From Siphonodentalium dalli (taxonomy: Eukaryota > Mollusca > Scaphopoda > Gadilida > Siphonodentaliidae): a DNA stretch of 64,000 nt. Where the stretch lies: positions 124,577,450-124,641,449 of the forward strand of contig CP136069.1 of assembly GCA_032622095.1 (NCBI GenBank), in the 5' to 3' direction. The stretch's first letter is position 1. Each line of letters opens with the position of its first letter. A model generated the notes under the pieces. It was not told the DNA's origin. It saw nothing but the letters and a program-made list of their open reading frames with translations, and searched no databases. Made by a program: the position numbers and the translations under genes. Positions 31,441 through 41,700 of this stretch are shown here, in pieces.

Positions 31441-33594
31441 TGAAAATATCTGTCTGTTAAATTGACTGCACAACCTCCAGTACATAAGATAAGAGAGTTT
31501 GTCGCGTTTACCAGTCACCAGTCGTCCCCAAAAGTTCAAAATTCTTTGTTGAATTTTCAATGAAATAGGGAATATACCGAGTTCTCCATAGATAAAAGCA
31601 GTGGGTGTGGTCTTTTCAAGTCTAAGTATGAATTTTAGAAACCATAATTCTAGTCTTTCAACAATCGCTAGACTTCCAATACCCCATATTTCAGATCCGT
31701 AAGTTAGGATTGGGACTATCGTTTTCTCATATAGATCTATAGTACACTTTAAAGATAGTTTCAAGTTCCGGATCTTACCAATGAGTCCGAACATCGCTCG
31801 TTTAGCTTGCTGACATCGTGTTTTCTTTTCTTCGATGAATGACCCGGTGGATGAAAAAGTGACGCCGATATATTTATAATGTTTTACCGTCTCTAAAGGT
31901 CGAGAGTCAATAGTAAACTGAAGCTTGGTTGTTTTTTTTCTACCAAATATAACTACCTTGCTTTTGGCATCATTAATGACAAGTTTCCATTTTTTACAAT
32001 ATTGGGCATAGTCATCTAGGGCCGATTGCAGACCGGCTGCAGTGTATGACATGAGGACCGTGTCGTCTGCGTAAAGCAGACATAAAAGCTTTAGCAACGG
32101 TAAACTAGATCCAACTTTAGGGTTAGTGATTAGTAAACCATTCTGTTGGTTCTGACTGAGGAAGTTCTCTAAATCATTCGTGTATATGGACAATAGGATG
32201 GGTGAGAGGTTTTCACCTTGTCTAACTCCGAGTGCGCATGGGAATAGATCAGAAAAAGAGTTATTTACCGACACGCATGACTTAATACCAACATACATAT
32301 TTACTATTACTTTCAGAACTCTGCCTTTTACTCCTATGTCAAAGAGTTTTCTCCATAAACCAGTTCGCCAGACTTTATCAAAAGCTTTGGATAGGTCAAT
32401 GAACGAACAATAAAGGTTTCTTTTCTGCGTTTTCAGTAAATCAATCAAACAGTTAATGGTGAAAATGTGATCTGTGGTCGAATAATTGGAACGAAAACCA
32501 GTCTGGTTTTCGGACAAGAGATTATTAGTTTCTAAAAACATCTGAATCCGGTTACTCAATATCGATGTAAATAGCTTTGCTATGCAGCTCACCAAGGTGA
32601 TAGGACGATAGTTTGACGGTGAGGAGGGGTCATTTGACTTAAAATTTGGTTGAATAATTCCTATTCCCCATTCATGTGGAACTGTCCCTGAAACTAAAAT
32701 TATATTAAAGAAGGATCGGATATGGTCGTTCAGTGGGCTAGCTGCAAGTTTTATGAAATCATTTCTCACTTCGTCAATGCCAGGGGCTTTCCCAGTTATA
32801 AGTTTTTGAATCGAATGTTCGACTTCATCAAGACTGATCTCGTAATCGAGACAAGATGTTTGAATGTGTTCAGGTACAAACTGTGTATCTTCATCATTTT
32901 GGTTACTGTTAAGGTTGGCAAAGAAATCGTGGAATTCTGATAGTGAAGGCTTAGTTGCAGGTTGTCGCGCTTTTCTCGATGCACCCAATAACCTCCAATA
33001 GTCGCGAGAATTTTCTAATCTTGTTTTAGATATACTTTTGCTTAGGTTGTTTTGAAACTGTCGTTTACTCGCTCTAATCGACCTCTTATATATTGTCCTA
33101 GCTTCCAATAGGCGATAATGGTTTATGTCATTTTCGTTTTTCTTATAATTTGTGTATGCTTTTTTATATTGTTTTCTAGAGCTTGAGCAGTCATGGGTAA
33201 ACCATGGTTTCGGTTTGCTCGGGCGTCGAGTGAAACGATTTTTATTTTTAGTTTGTTTTGTCCCAAAGGCGGTGCTTGCAGCATCGCAGTAAATTTCTTT
33301 TAGCATGTTATTTAGAAGATCTATATCATTCTGCCTTATATCTGCGACATCTTTCACATTCAAGCTCCTGCCAAACTCCGCGATTTTTTCGGCATTGAGA
33401 TTTTTAATAAATGTTGGTTCCTTGTCCGGAGATGGCGAATTAATAGTTCGCGATTGTATTAACCGTCCTGCGTACGGTTGATGTGTTGGAATGGTTCGAT
33501 TAATAAATTGGTTCTCAGCGCAATTAGCATCTCGAATGTCAATCTCACAAAAAAACTGCATTATGTACATCAGACAAGAGATCATTGAATTCAC
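31381..33594 (-). CDS. LINE reverse transcriptase, 737 codons, near-intact domain
   Basis: The protein copies LINE RNA into DNA at a nicked chromosomal target. Palm motifs are in order: GKAPGIDEVRNDF (residue ~268), NYRPITLVSCIAKLF (~328), FIDLSKAFDKVW (~398, first catalytic Asp), GVRQGENLSPILLSIY (~456) and LLYADDTVLMSY (~506, catalytic YADD intact). The thumb region with VKHYKYIGVTFSSTG and VPILTYGSEIWG follows. The style matches the jockey/I/Nimb group of non-LTR elements; the exact clade is uncertain. Upstream, GRIGMDAGIGLHTC and EFNDLLSDVHNA (endonuclease end) lie in another frame, separated by a shift in a T7 run at about 33549-33555. The listed start is therefore not the native one. 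The long unbroken RT frame suggests a fairly recent insertion. Confidence 0.9.
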   Translation of the reverse strand: MNSMISCLMYIMQFFCEIDIRDANCAENQFINRTIPTHQPYAGRLIQSRTINSPSPDKEPTFIKNLNAEKIAEFGRSLNVKDVADIRQNDIDLLNNMLKEIYCDAASTAFGTKQTKNKNRFTRRPSKPKPWFTHDCSSSRKQYKKAYTNYKKNENDINHYRLLEARTIYKRSIRASKRQFQNNLSKSISKTRLENSRDYWRLLGASRKARQPATKPSLSEFHDFFANLNSNQNDEDTQFVPEHIQTSCLDYEISLDEVEHSIQKLITGKAPGIDEVRNDFIKLAASPLNDHIRSFFNIILVSGTVPHEWGIGIIQPNFKSNDPSSPSNYRPITLVSCIAKLFTSILSNRIQMFLETNNLLSENQTGFRSNYSTTDHIFTINCLIDLLKTQKRNLYCSFIDLSKAFDKVWRTGLWRKLFDIGVKGRVLKVIVNMYVGIKSCVSVNNSFSDLFPCALGVRQGENLSPILLSIYTNDLENFLSQNQQNGLLITNPKVGSSLPLLKLLCLLYADDTVLMSYTAAGLQSALDDYAQYCKKWKLVINDAKSKVVIFGRKKTTKLQFTIDSRPLETVKHYKYIGVTFSSTGSFIEEKKTRCQQAKRAMFGLIGKIRNLKLSLKCTIDLYEKTIVPILTYGSEIWGIGSLAIVERLELWFLKFILRLEKTTPTAFIYGELGIFPISLKIQQRILNFWGRLVTGKRDKLSYLMYWRLCSQFNRQIFSKTINLIGLIMYRNYYMILA

Positions 33595-33714
33595 TTATTT
33601 TGAATTCTGAAATAATTGGTAGAAGGTGATACGAACTCAAAAGATAGTCTATGACACTAACATTCTTACACGTATGGAGACCGATACCAGCGTCCATTCC
33701 AATCCTACCATTGG

Positions 33715-34214
33715 CTATGAAAATCGGACTTTACCTATGGCCACAACAAGGGCCTGACCGTCAATGACAATACCTGCACGAGGAGATGGTGTCATTCTTG
33801 TTAGGTGGGATACTTTCTCGATCAGAGCGTCAATACGAATTGCTTTGTGTCCAGTTCTAAGTGTTTTATTTGTCTCGCATAATTCAATTGGAACAGGCAT
33901 GAGTTCATGTTGTAAAACATATCGCAGTGTATTACATCGTCTTGTAGTTTCCCTTCATGTCGACAGGGCAGTCAACTTGCAAACACTGCCCGTGTTGTGG
34001 CTATAGATAGACCGGAAAAGATAAATACATTTGGAGATTTGGCCGATGTATTCTCAGTGTGCGTGTTGAAGAAGGGTGAAGGTATGTCTGGATTGATGTA
34101 GTGTTCGACAGATACTCGGATAAATCTATCAAGACTGCCACCAGATCGAGAAAAAGTCGCAATGTACCCTTGATCCGAAGGACAATAACAAATCGTGATG
34201 TTCCCATCCCACAA
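33715..34214 (-). pseudogene. N-terminal part of the PIN-like/CXC family protein
   Basis: The minus strand gives IATFSRSGGSLDRFIRVSVE, NVFIFSGLSIATTRAVFAS, then after frameshifts FYNMNSCLFQLN and PIELCETNKTLRTGHKAIRI plus AGIVIDGQALVVAIGK. The order 'S...LFD..G.LR...K..L', then 'VIDG.AL' is what precedes the EEADTR region in this invertebrate protein family (recalled pattern). The frame is cut at about 33733, exactly where the LINE begins. It has the orientation of copy 1 (28.3-29.1 kb) and may be its missing 5' part. Confidence 0.5.
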
Positions 34215-34235
34215 AATTAAAAAAGTTTTATTTTG

Positions 34236-35183
34236 TTGTCTGACAACAAGTCCGATTTGAATGGTTTCTTGTCTCGATAACTTGTTACCAACCAGAAAAC
34301 AGAAGGTGTTACTGTTGTTGTTGCAGGGGGGTCCCCGAAGATTGCAGAGTAGATTGTTCGGTAGATGGAACAGACTTGAAAGGGTTAGAGTCTAAACACG
34401 AAGAGGCTGACACCAGACTTATCCTTCATTCACTTGATACCAGCATGGGGTGCAATCTGAAACAAGTTATTGTGGTAAGTATGGAGGTCGATGTTCTAGT
34501 GGTATTGCTTGGTTACCTAGACAAAGTTCCTGCATATTGTGATTTGTTCATGATGGCTGGAACGTTCAAAACCCCTAAAATTATACCCATCAGGGGTGTT
34601 GCCACCCAAATACCGAGAGACGCTCTGAACTATATTCTTGCGTTTCATTATTTAACGGGGTGTGCTTCAACTTCGTTCATATGGGGTGTCTAAACGATCT
34701 GCATGGAAGATTTACCTGGAATGTTGTGAACTCTTAACGGGTATAGGTAATATTGCAATATTCACTGAAACAATTGAAAGTGCTGAACATTTTGTATGCA
34801 AGTTGTATGGAGTTTCAGATGCAAAACTCAACAATGCAAGATTCAGGATGTTCCCTCGGACTGAATCTCCTGAAAAACTTCCACCAACCAGTGACTCATT
34901 TCATTACCGGTACCACCTTTTGAGAACAAACTACCAGGTTTTAGTTTGGAAACAAGCAACCATTCATGTGCAAACATTACCGGACCCTTCAACAATGAGA
35001 TGGAAAGAAGAAAATGGTCGATTGGATCCAACCCTGTCACTAGCAACCATTCCAAAATCATGTCTCGAAATAATCAAATATGGGTGCAAGAAGGGGTGTG
35101 TAACTGCAAGGTGTACATGCAGAAAATCAGAGTTACCCTGCAAACCACTCTGCAATTGTGGAACTGACTGCAATAATAAATAA
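34236..35183 (+). pseudogene. PIN-like/CXC-tailed transposon-associated protein, C-terminal half, copy 2
   Basis: This is the more complete copy. It reads GVTVVVAGG, then after a shift PEDCRVDCSVDGTDLKGLES, KHEEADTRLILHSLDTSMGC, QVIVVSMEVDVLVVLLGYLD, ALNYILAFHYLTGCASTS, a second shift, GVSKRSAWKIYLECCELLTG, EHFVCKLYGVSDAKLNNARF, KLPPTSDSFHYRYHLLRTNY, LATIPKSCLEIIKYGCKKGC and TARCTCRKSELPCKPLCNCG before TAA. The Cys-rich end matches a CXC-type zinc motif, likely DNA-binding (inference). Two frameshifts (about 34330 and 34683) and the change SMEVDV for the SRDVDV of copy 1 mark it as inactive. No transposase DDE or recombinase motif is identified, so its enzymatic role is unknown. Confidence 0.7.
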
Positions 35184-36190
35184 GGATTTTTTGTGACCAT
35201 TTTTGGCTATAGGATGGCAAATTGTGTCGCATTGAGTATTGATGAACCTGTTTCATAATATTACGGATGATTTTCGAATTTAAACTGATTATTATATCGG
35301 CCATTTTGAATTGTCATTTTAGGTCAGAAATAATTATTGGTCGAGTTGCCAACATTGTTTTTATTTTGGAATCAGATTACAAATTACATTTAGACACAAC
35401 TGTCTCAACCATTTGAAGGATATATTTCCGGAATACTTCACTTTTTGCCATTTAAGAGGCAATCATTTATAAAATTCGCGTTTTTTGTCATTTTTGGGCA
35501 TAAATTGGGTTAAATGTCATATATGTTCACTTTAAATTACCACATATGTTCTGTGTATAGTGTCTCTTGTCACAATTCGTTCGAAAGTACGGAAATTCAT
35601 AATATTCAAACGTCTTAGAACAACATATAACAGTAAACGAAAATCTAGACTTTATTCTGATGGCGGCCATTTTGAATTGTCATTTTAGGTCAGAAATAAT
35701 TATTTGTCGAGTTGCCAACATTGTTTTCTGGAATCAGAGTACAAATTACATTTAGACACAACTGTCTCAACCATTTGGAGAATATATTTCCGGAATACTT
35801 CACTTTCTGCCATTTAAGAGGCAATAATTTATAAAATTCGCGTTTTTGTCATTTTTGGGCATAAATTAGGTTAAATGTCAAACATGTTCACTTTAACTTA
35901 CCACATATGTTCTGTATATAGTGTCTCTTGTCACAATTCGTTCGAAATTACGGAAATGCATAATATTCAAACGTCTTAGAACAACATATAATAGTAAACG
36001 AAAATCTAGACTTTGTTCTGATGGCGGCCATTTTGAATTGTCATTTTGGGTCAGAAATAATAATTTGTCGACTTGCCAACATTGGTTTTTGAAATCAGCA
36101 TAAAAAATAACTTTAGAAATAAATCTCAAAAGCTTCTGAAAGAAAAATGCCCGCACCTTTCACATTTATTCCATTTCGAACCTGACTTTG
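35184..36190 (+). repeat. 3' non-coding part of the PIN-like/CXC element, copy 2
   Basis: Three degenerate ~330 bp units, for example AATTCGCGTTTTTTGTCATT, TTACCACATATGTTCTGTGT, TGGCGGCCATTTTGAATTGT, in reverse complement to 27.3-28.28 kb. Similarity ends near AGAAGCTTTTGAG-type text and TTCGAACC at about 36180, matching 27303 in the other copy, so both copies share one 3' boundary. Confidence 0.75.
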
Positions 36191-36292
36191 GAGAATATTT
36201 AATTTTTTCAACAGGAATCGCATTTTAAATCGCATCTTTTCAGATTGTTCAGCTGCGAGGACGCCGTTGTGAATCGAAGCGTGTCTATCTCG

Positions 36293-36405
36293 TAATAAGA
36301 CAAAACACGCCTAGCCACACACACACACACCCACCCTCACACACCCCCAGACACACCCTCCCTCACACACACACACCCTCACACACACACACATACTATA
36401 CGCAC
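36293..36405. repeat. CA/CCCTCACA-rich microsatellite
   Basis: ACACACACAC runs are interspersed with CCCTCACACAC and CCCCAGACACACC units. Confidence 0.85.
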
Positions 36406-37261
36406 CCAGTCTGGCCTCAGCTGTTTCCTCAGTCCGCACCGCACCTCACAACCAGGTCAACGGGTTCTGACACTCGCACAGGAGTGGAAGGCTGGCATTG
36501 CACCATCAAGAGTTGAGGATCCCCGACCGACCATAAGTCAACCCACTGGCATTGCACCCTCTTCTTAGCGTTGAGCCCGTAGTACAAGCCCGGAATACAA
36601 CAGACTTAGGCAACTGGAGTCCATGCAAGCACTAACATTTATAGGACAATAAATTACAACTATTCACAACTCAAAACGATATATACATCAACGCACAAAA
36701 CTCACACAGAGAAATCAAGGTAAGTCTTCTCCGCCGGTCCTGGTTCGGAATTGGGGTGGGGCTTTGCTTCTTGCTTCGGTGGCATCCACCCCATGCAATA
36801 TAGGCAAACACCTACTGTGCATGGGTATATATCAATCTACGTACAACCCCTACAACGCTTTTCAGCGGAATTACAACATTCAAAAGTGGGTTGTAGGAGA
36901 GGGCCGTCGGCCCTTTCAAATATTCCCGGGTATCGATCATCCCAAACTCCATACTTGCACACACACACTCGAGTGGCGTGATCCTCCCAGACGGAGGGAA
37001 GCTGTGTTCAATTTCACTACACTAATCACACTTGACACGTTAAAAGTATGTTGTCACGCATGCGCTTTGGCAAGCATATATGGTTTCGGATACCTTCATT
37101 TGCGATGCAAGTGGGCCCGATAATTGAACATGATTGCAGGGCAATGTTCATGGATGGGCTTGCGTCGCCATTAGCGTTTTTTAAATCGAAACAGGGGCAT
37201 GTAATCTCACATCTTCACGAGGACGATGTCTGGTCATTGGTCGATGTATCGCAGATCTATA
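36406..37261. other. no gene recognised
   Basis: Overlapping frames of 75-119 codons (36751-37123) share no known motif and overlap one another in different frames. I do not support any as a gene. Confidence 0.4.
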
Positions 37262-37375
37262 CAGTAATGCTCTAATTAATCGACTCCTTAACCACAGCAA
37301 AATTGTGGGTAACTTTTCAGGATTTAGTCGGAAATATGGCTGTGGTTGAGGGGTCGATTAATTAGGGCATTACTG
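37262..37375. mobile_element. 114 bp MITE with 38 bp TIRs and TA target duplication
   Basis: CAGTAATGCTCTAATTAATC opens the element and GATTAATTAGGGCATTACTG closes it. Together with CGACTCCTTAACCACAGC and its partner GCTGTGGTTGAGGGGTC this gives ~38 bp arms with four mismatches. TA flanks both ends. CAGT-type termini plus TA duplication are typical of Tc1/mariner-type MITEs (family knowledge). Confidence 0.8.
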
Positions 37376-37460
37376 TACTTCATAATAACAATTTCCCAGC
37401 TGTTTTCAATTTCTCTCACAGACGTGAGACAAACCTGTTTTTATCATATCATGGATAGCA

Positions 37461-37745
37461 TAGCAAGGAACGCTCTTTGTTCAATGCTGAAATTTTTTTC
37501 TAATTTCTATTATTTAATTAAATCCTTGTAGCGTTAATTGACGCCTGAAATTATGATCGCTCTTGTTACATTTTTTGGAAAATTCAAGTCCCATGGAAAT
37601 CGCAAATGCAGCGTGGAACAATAAAGAGCGTTACTTGTTAACCTGTCGCTGGTAAGGTGATAACTAAGAGCGTCCCTTGTTATTGTATTACTATCGTAAA
37701 AAATAAAGAACGTTCCTTGCTATTCCATTACTGATATGGTCAGCC
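37461..37745. repeat. AAAGAGCG modules: one reversed, three direct in tandem
   Basis: At 37461-37480 GCAAGGAACGCTCTTTGTTC is the reversed module. At 37620-37740 three consecutive direct units begin ATAAAGAGCGTTACTTGTTA, CTAAGAGCGTCCCTTGTTAT and AATAAAGAACGTTCCTTGCT, and the last ends CATTACTGATATGG. The spacing is ~45-55 bp. This is the best-developed tandem array of the module in the window. Confidence 0.75.
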
Positions 37746-37906
37746 TGGGGTAAACTACATACCCATGCACATAAAATAGTGGGTCTCGTGGCTAAGCTTT
37801 CATAGAGTTTTCATTTACAAGCTGGGATTCCGCGTCAGTCTCTCCAATCAGAACTCACTATTGGTAGCACCAAGATAATGGAGCCCAATCGATTAACGCA
37901 GCGCTA

Positions 37907-38694
37907 CAGCCCCGGTTCCATATCCCCGATTTCCCACCCCGAATGTTCCCGAATGACTCCCGAATCATAATTTTGCAAAAATCGTGGAGTAAGTTCGGGA
38001 CGAGTCGGGACAGTGAATTTTTACCCCCGAACATGATCGGGGATATAATATCGGTGCTATCGGGGTCGATTCGGGACAATTCTGGACTCGCTCCCGACAT
38101 ATTTGAAATGTTCAAAACTATCGGGAACCAAGCCGAATCGCTCCCGATTTGTAAATCGTCCGGAGAAATTCGGGAGCAATTCAGCACCTATTCGGGAGTA
38201 GTCGGCAGTATTCGGCAATATTCGGGTGGATATTCTGGAGTAGTCGGCAGTATTCGGTAGGTTATTCCCGAATTCGCCATGTATGGCTGCTTTTATACTG
38301 AGATCCGGTGTATCTGCAAAATTCGGCATCGATTCGGGACGTTCGGCAGCAATTGAATACCAATTCGGTATCTATTCGGCATCAATTCGGTACCAGTTCG
38401 GCATTGATTCGGGGTATTCGGCAACAATTCGGTGTAAGTCGGTAGTAATCTGGGCAATTCGCACGAAAGTTCGGGATAATTATTGATCATTCGGGAAGAT
38501 ATTCGGAAGAATTCTGGAATACTCGGCAACGTTCGGGACGATTAAATTTTGTCATAATTCGGCATCAGTTCGGCGGCTTTTTGGAATAAAACTCGTCCAG
38601 AATTCTCTCGAATGTTGCCGATTTGGTCTGGTCCCGAACTTGTGCCGAATATACTAATTCGGGACAGAAAATCGGGAATATGGAACCGGGGCTG
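37907..38694. mobile_element. 788 bp MITE-like element with CAGCCCCGGTTCC termini
   Basis: The left end CAGCCCCGGTTCCATATCCC and the right end GGAATATGGAACCGGGGCTG form ~35 bp inverted repeats; TA flanks each end. The interior is filled with irregular repeats of ATTCGGGA, ATTCGGCA and CCGAAT words, and the two halves are loosely complementary. The 105- and 109-codon frames here are products of those repeats. TA duplication suggests a mariner-like mobiliser (inference). Confidence 0.75.
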
Positions 38695-38759
38695 TACGTG
38701 ACGCAATTCGGGGGAGTACCGCAAGCCTTCCGGAAAATGAAAAGTTTGGCGGGAATACG

Positions 38760-41700
38760 ATAGACTCAGTATCCGTGTGAATCTGAGTGTATGTTTACAA
38801 AGACTGTGATATGCTATTAATACTCAGTATCCGCGTGAATCTGAGTGTATGTTTATAAAGACTGTGATATTCTATGAATACTCAGTATCCGTGTGAATCT
38901 GAGTGTATGTTTACAAAGACTGTGATATGCTATGAATACTCAGTATCCGCGTGAATCTGAGTGTATGTTTATAAAGACTGTGATATGCTATGAATACTCA
39001 GTATCCGCGTGAATCTGAGTGTATGTTTACAAAGACTGTGATATGCTATGAATACTCAGTATCCGCGTGAATCTGAGTGTATGTTTACAAAGACTGTGAT
39101 ATGCTATGAATACTCAGTATCCGTGTGAATCTGAGTGTATGTTTATAAAGACTGTGATATGCTATGAATACGCAGTATCCGCGTGAATCTGAGTGTAATT
39201 ATGTTTACAAAGACTGTGATATGCTATGAATACTCAGTATCCGTGTGAATCTGAGTGTATGTTTATAAAGACTGTGATATGCTATGAATACGCAGTATCC
39301 GCGTGAATCTGAGTGTATGTTTACAAAGACTGTGATATGCTATTAATACTCAGTATCCGCGTGAATCTGAGTGTATGTTTATAAAGACTGTGATATTCTA
39401 TGAATACTCAGTATCCGTGTGAATCTGAGTGTATGTTTACAAAGACTGTGATATGCTATTAATACTCAGTATCCGCGTGAATCTGAGTGTATGTTTATAA
39501 AGACTGTGATATTCTATGAATACTCAGTATCCGTGTGAATCTGAGTGTATGTTTACAAAGACTGTGATATGCTATGAATACTCAGTATCCGCGTGAATCT
39601 GAGTGTATGTTTATAAAGACTGTGATATGCTATGAATACTCAGTATCCGCGTGAATCTGAGTGTATGTTTACAAAGACTGTGATATGCTATGAATACTCA
39701 GTATCCGCGTGAATCTGAGTGTTTGTTTACAAAGACTGTGATATGCTATGAATACTCAGTATCCGTGTGAATCTGAGTGTATGTTTATAAAGACTGTGAT
39801 ATGCTATGAATACGCAGTATCCGCGTGAATCTGAGTGTAATTATGTTTACAAAGACTGTGATATGCTATGAATACTCAGTATCCGTGTGAATCTGAGTGT
39901 ATGCTTATAAAGACTGTGATATGCTATGAATACGCAGTATCCGCGTGAATCTGAGTGTATGTTTACAAAGACTGTGATATGCTATTAATACTCAGTATCC
40001 GCGTGAATCTGAGTGTATGTTTATATAGACTGTGATATTCTATGAATACTCAGTATCCGTGTGAATCTGAGTGTATGTTTACAAAGACTGTGATATGCTA
40101 TGAATACTCAGTATCCGCGTGAATCTGAGTGTATGTTTACAAAGACTGTGATATGCTATGAATACTCAGTATCCGCGTGAATCTGAGTGTATGTTTACAA
40201 AGACTGTGATATGCTATGAATACTCAGTATCCGCGTGAATCTGAGTGTATGTTTACAAACACTGTGATATGCTATGAATACTCAGTATCCGTGTGAATAT
40301 GAATGTATGTTTACAAAGACTGTGATATGCTATGAATACTCAGTATCCGTGTGAATCTGAGTGTATGTTTATAAAGACTGTGATATGCTATGAATACGCA
40401 GTATCCGCGTGAATCTGAGTGTATGTTTACAAAGACTGTGATATGCTATGAATACTCAGTATCCGCGTGAATCTGAGTGTATGTTTACAAAGACTGTGAT
40501 ATGCTATGAATATTCAGTATCCGTGTGAATCTGAGTGTATGTTTACAAAGACTGTGATATGCTATGAATACTCAGTATCCGCGTGAATCTGAGTGTATGT
40601 TTACAAAGACTGTGATATGCTATGAATACTCAGTATCCGCGTGAATCTGAGTGTATGTTTATAAAGACTGTGATATGCTATGAATACGCAGTATCCGCGT
40701 GAATCTGAGTGTATGTTTACAAAGACTGTGATATGCTATGAATACTCAGTATCCGTGTGAATCTGAGTGTATGTTTATAAAGACTGTGATATGCTATGAA
40801 TACTCAGTATCCGCGTGAATCTGAGTGTATGTTTACAAAGACTGTGATATGCTATGAATACTCCCTATCCGCGTGAATCTGAGTGTATGTTTACAAAGAC
40901 TGTGATATGCTATGAATACTCAGTATTCGCGTGAATCTGAGTGTATGTTTACAAAGACTGTGATATGCTATGAATACTCCCTATCCGCGTGAATCTGAGT
41001 GTATGTTTATAAAGACTGTGATATGCTATGAATACTCAGTATCCGTGTGAATCTGAGTGTAAGTTTACAAAGACTGTGATATGCTATGAATACTCAGTAT
41101 CCGCGTGAATCTGAGTGTATGTTTACAAAGACTGATATGCTATGAATACTCCCTATCCGCGTGAATCTGAGTGTATGTTTACAAAGACTGTGATATGCTA
41201 TGAATACTCAGTATCCGTGTGAATCTGAGTGTATGTTTACAAAGACTGTGATATGCTATGAATACTCAGTATCCGTGTGAATCTGAGTGTATGTTTACAA
41301 AGACTGTGATATGCTATGAATACTCCCTATCCGCGTGAATCTGAGTGTATGTTTATAAAGACTGTGATATGCTATGAATACTCAGTATCCGTGTGAATCT
41401 GAGTGTATGTTTACAAAGACTGTGATATGCTATTAATACTCAGTATCCGTGTGAATCTGAGTGTATGTTTACAAAGACTGTGATATGCTATGAATACTCA
41501 GTATCCGTGTGAATCTGAGTGTATGTTTACAAAGACTGTGATATGCTATGAATACTCAGTATCCGCGTGAATCTGAGTGTATGTTTACAAAGACTGTGAT
41601 ATGCTATGAATACTCAGTATCCGCGTGAATCTGAGTGTATGTTTACAAAGACTGTGATATGCTATGAATACTCAGTATCCGCGTGAATCTGAGTGTATGT

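Larger units (their letters stand above)
30690..33735 (-). mobile_element. 5'-truncated jockey/I-like LINE copy
   Basis: The minus strand carries, in order, the last ~60 residues of an endonuclease domain (33740-33556), a full reverse-transcriptase ORF and a C-terminal Cys/His segment. A (CAA)n-rich stretch follows at 30690-30790, which in minus orientation would be a (TTG)n 3' tail. The 5' end falls inside the endonuclease, as expected of incomplete target-primed reverse transcription (family knowledge). Exactly there the sequence switches to the N-terminal part of the PIN-like/CXC protein. I could not find a matching target-site duplication at the other end. Confidence 0.7.

Noticed and set aside
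37858..38330. Overlapping 90-109 codon frames
   Set aside because: Produced by degenerate TTCGGG/CCGAAT words inside a TIR element.
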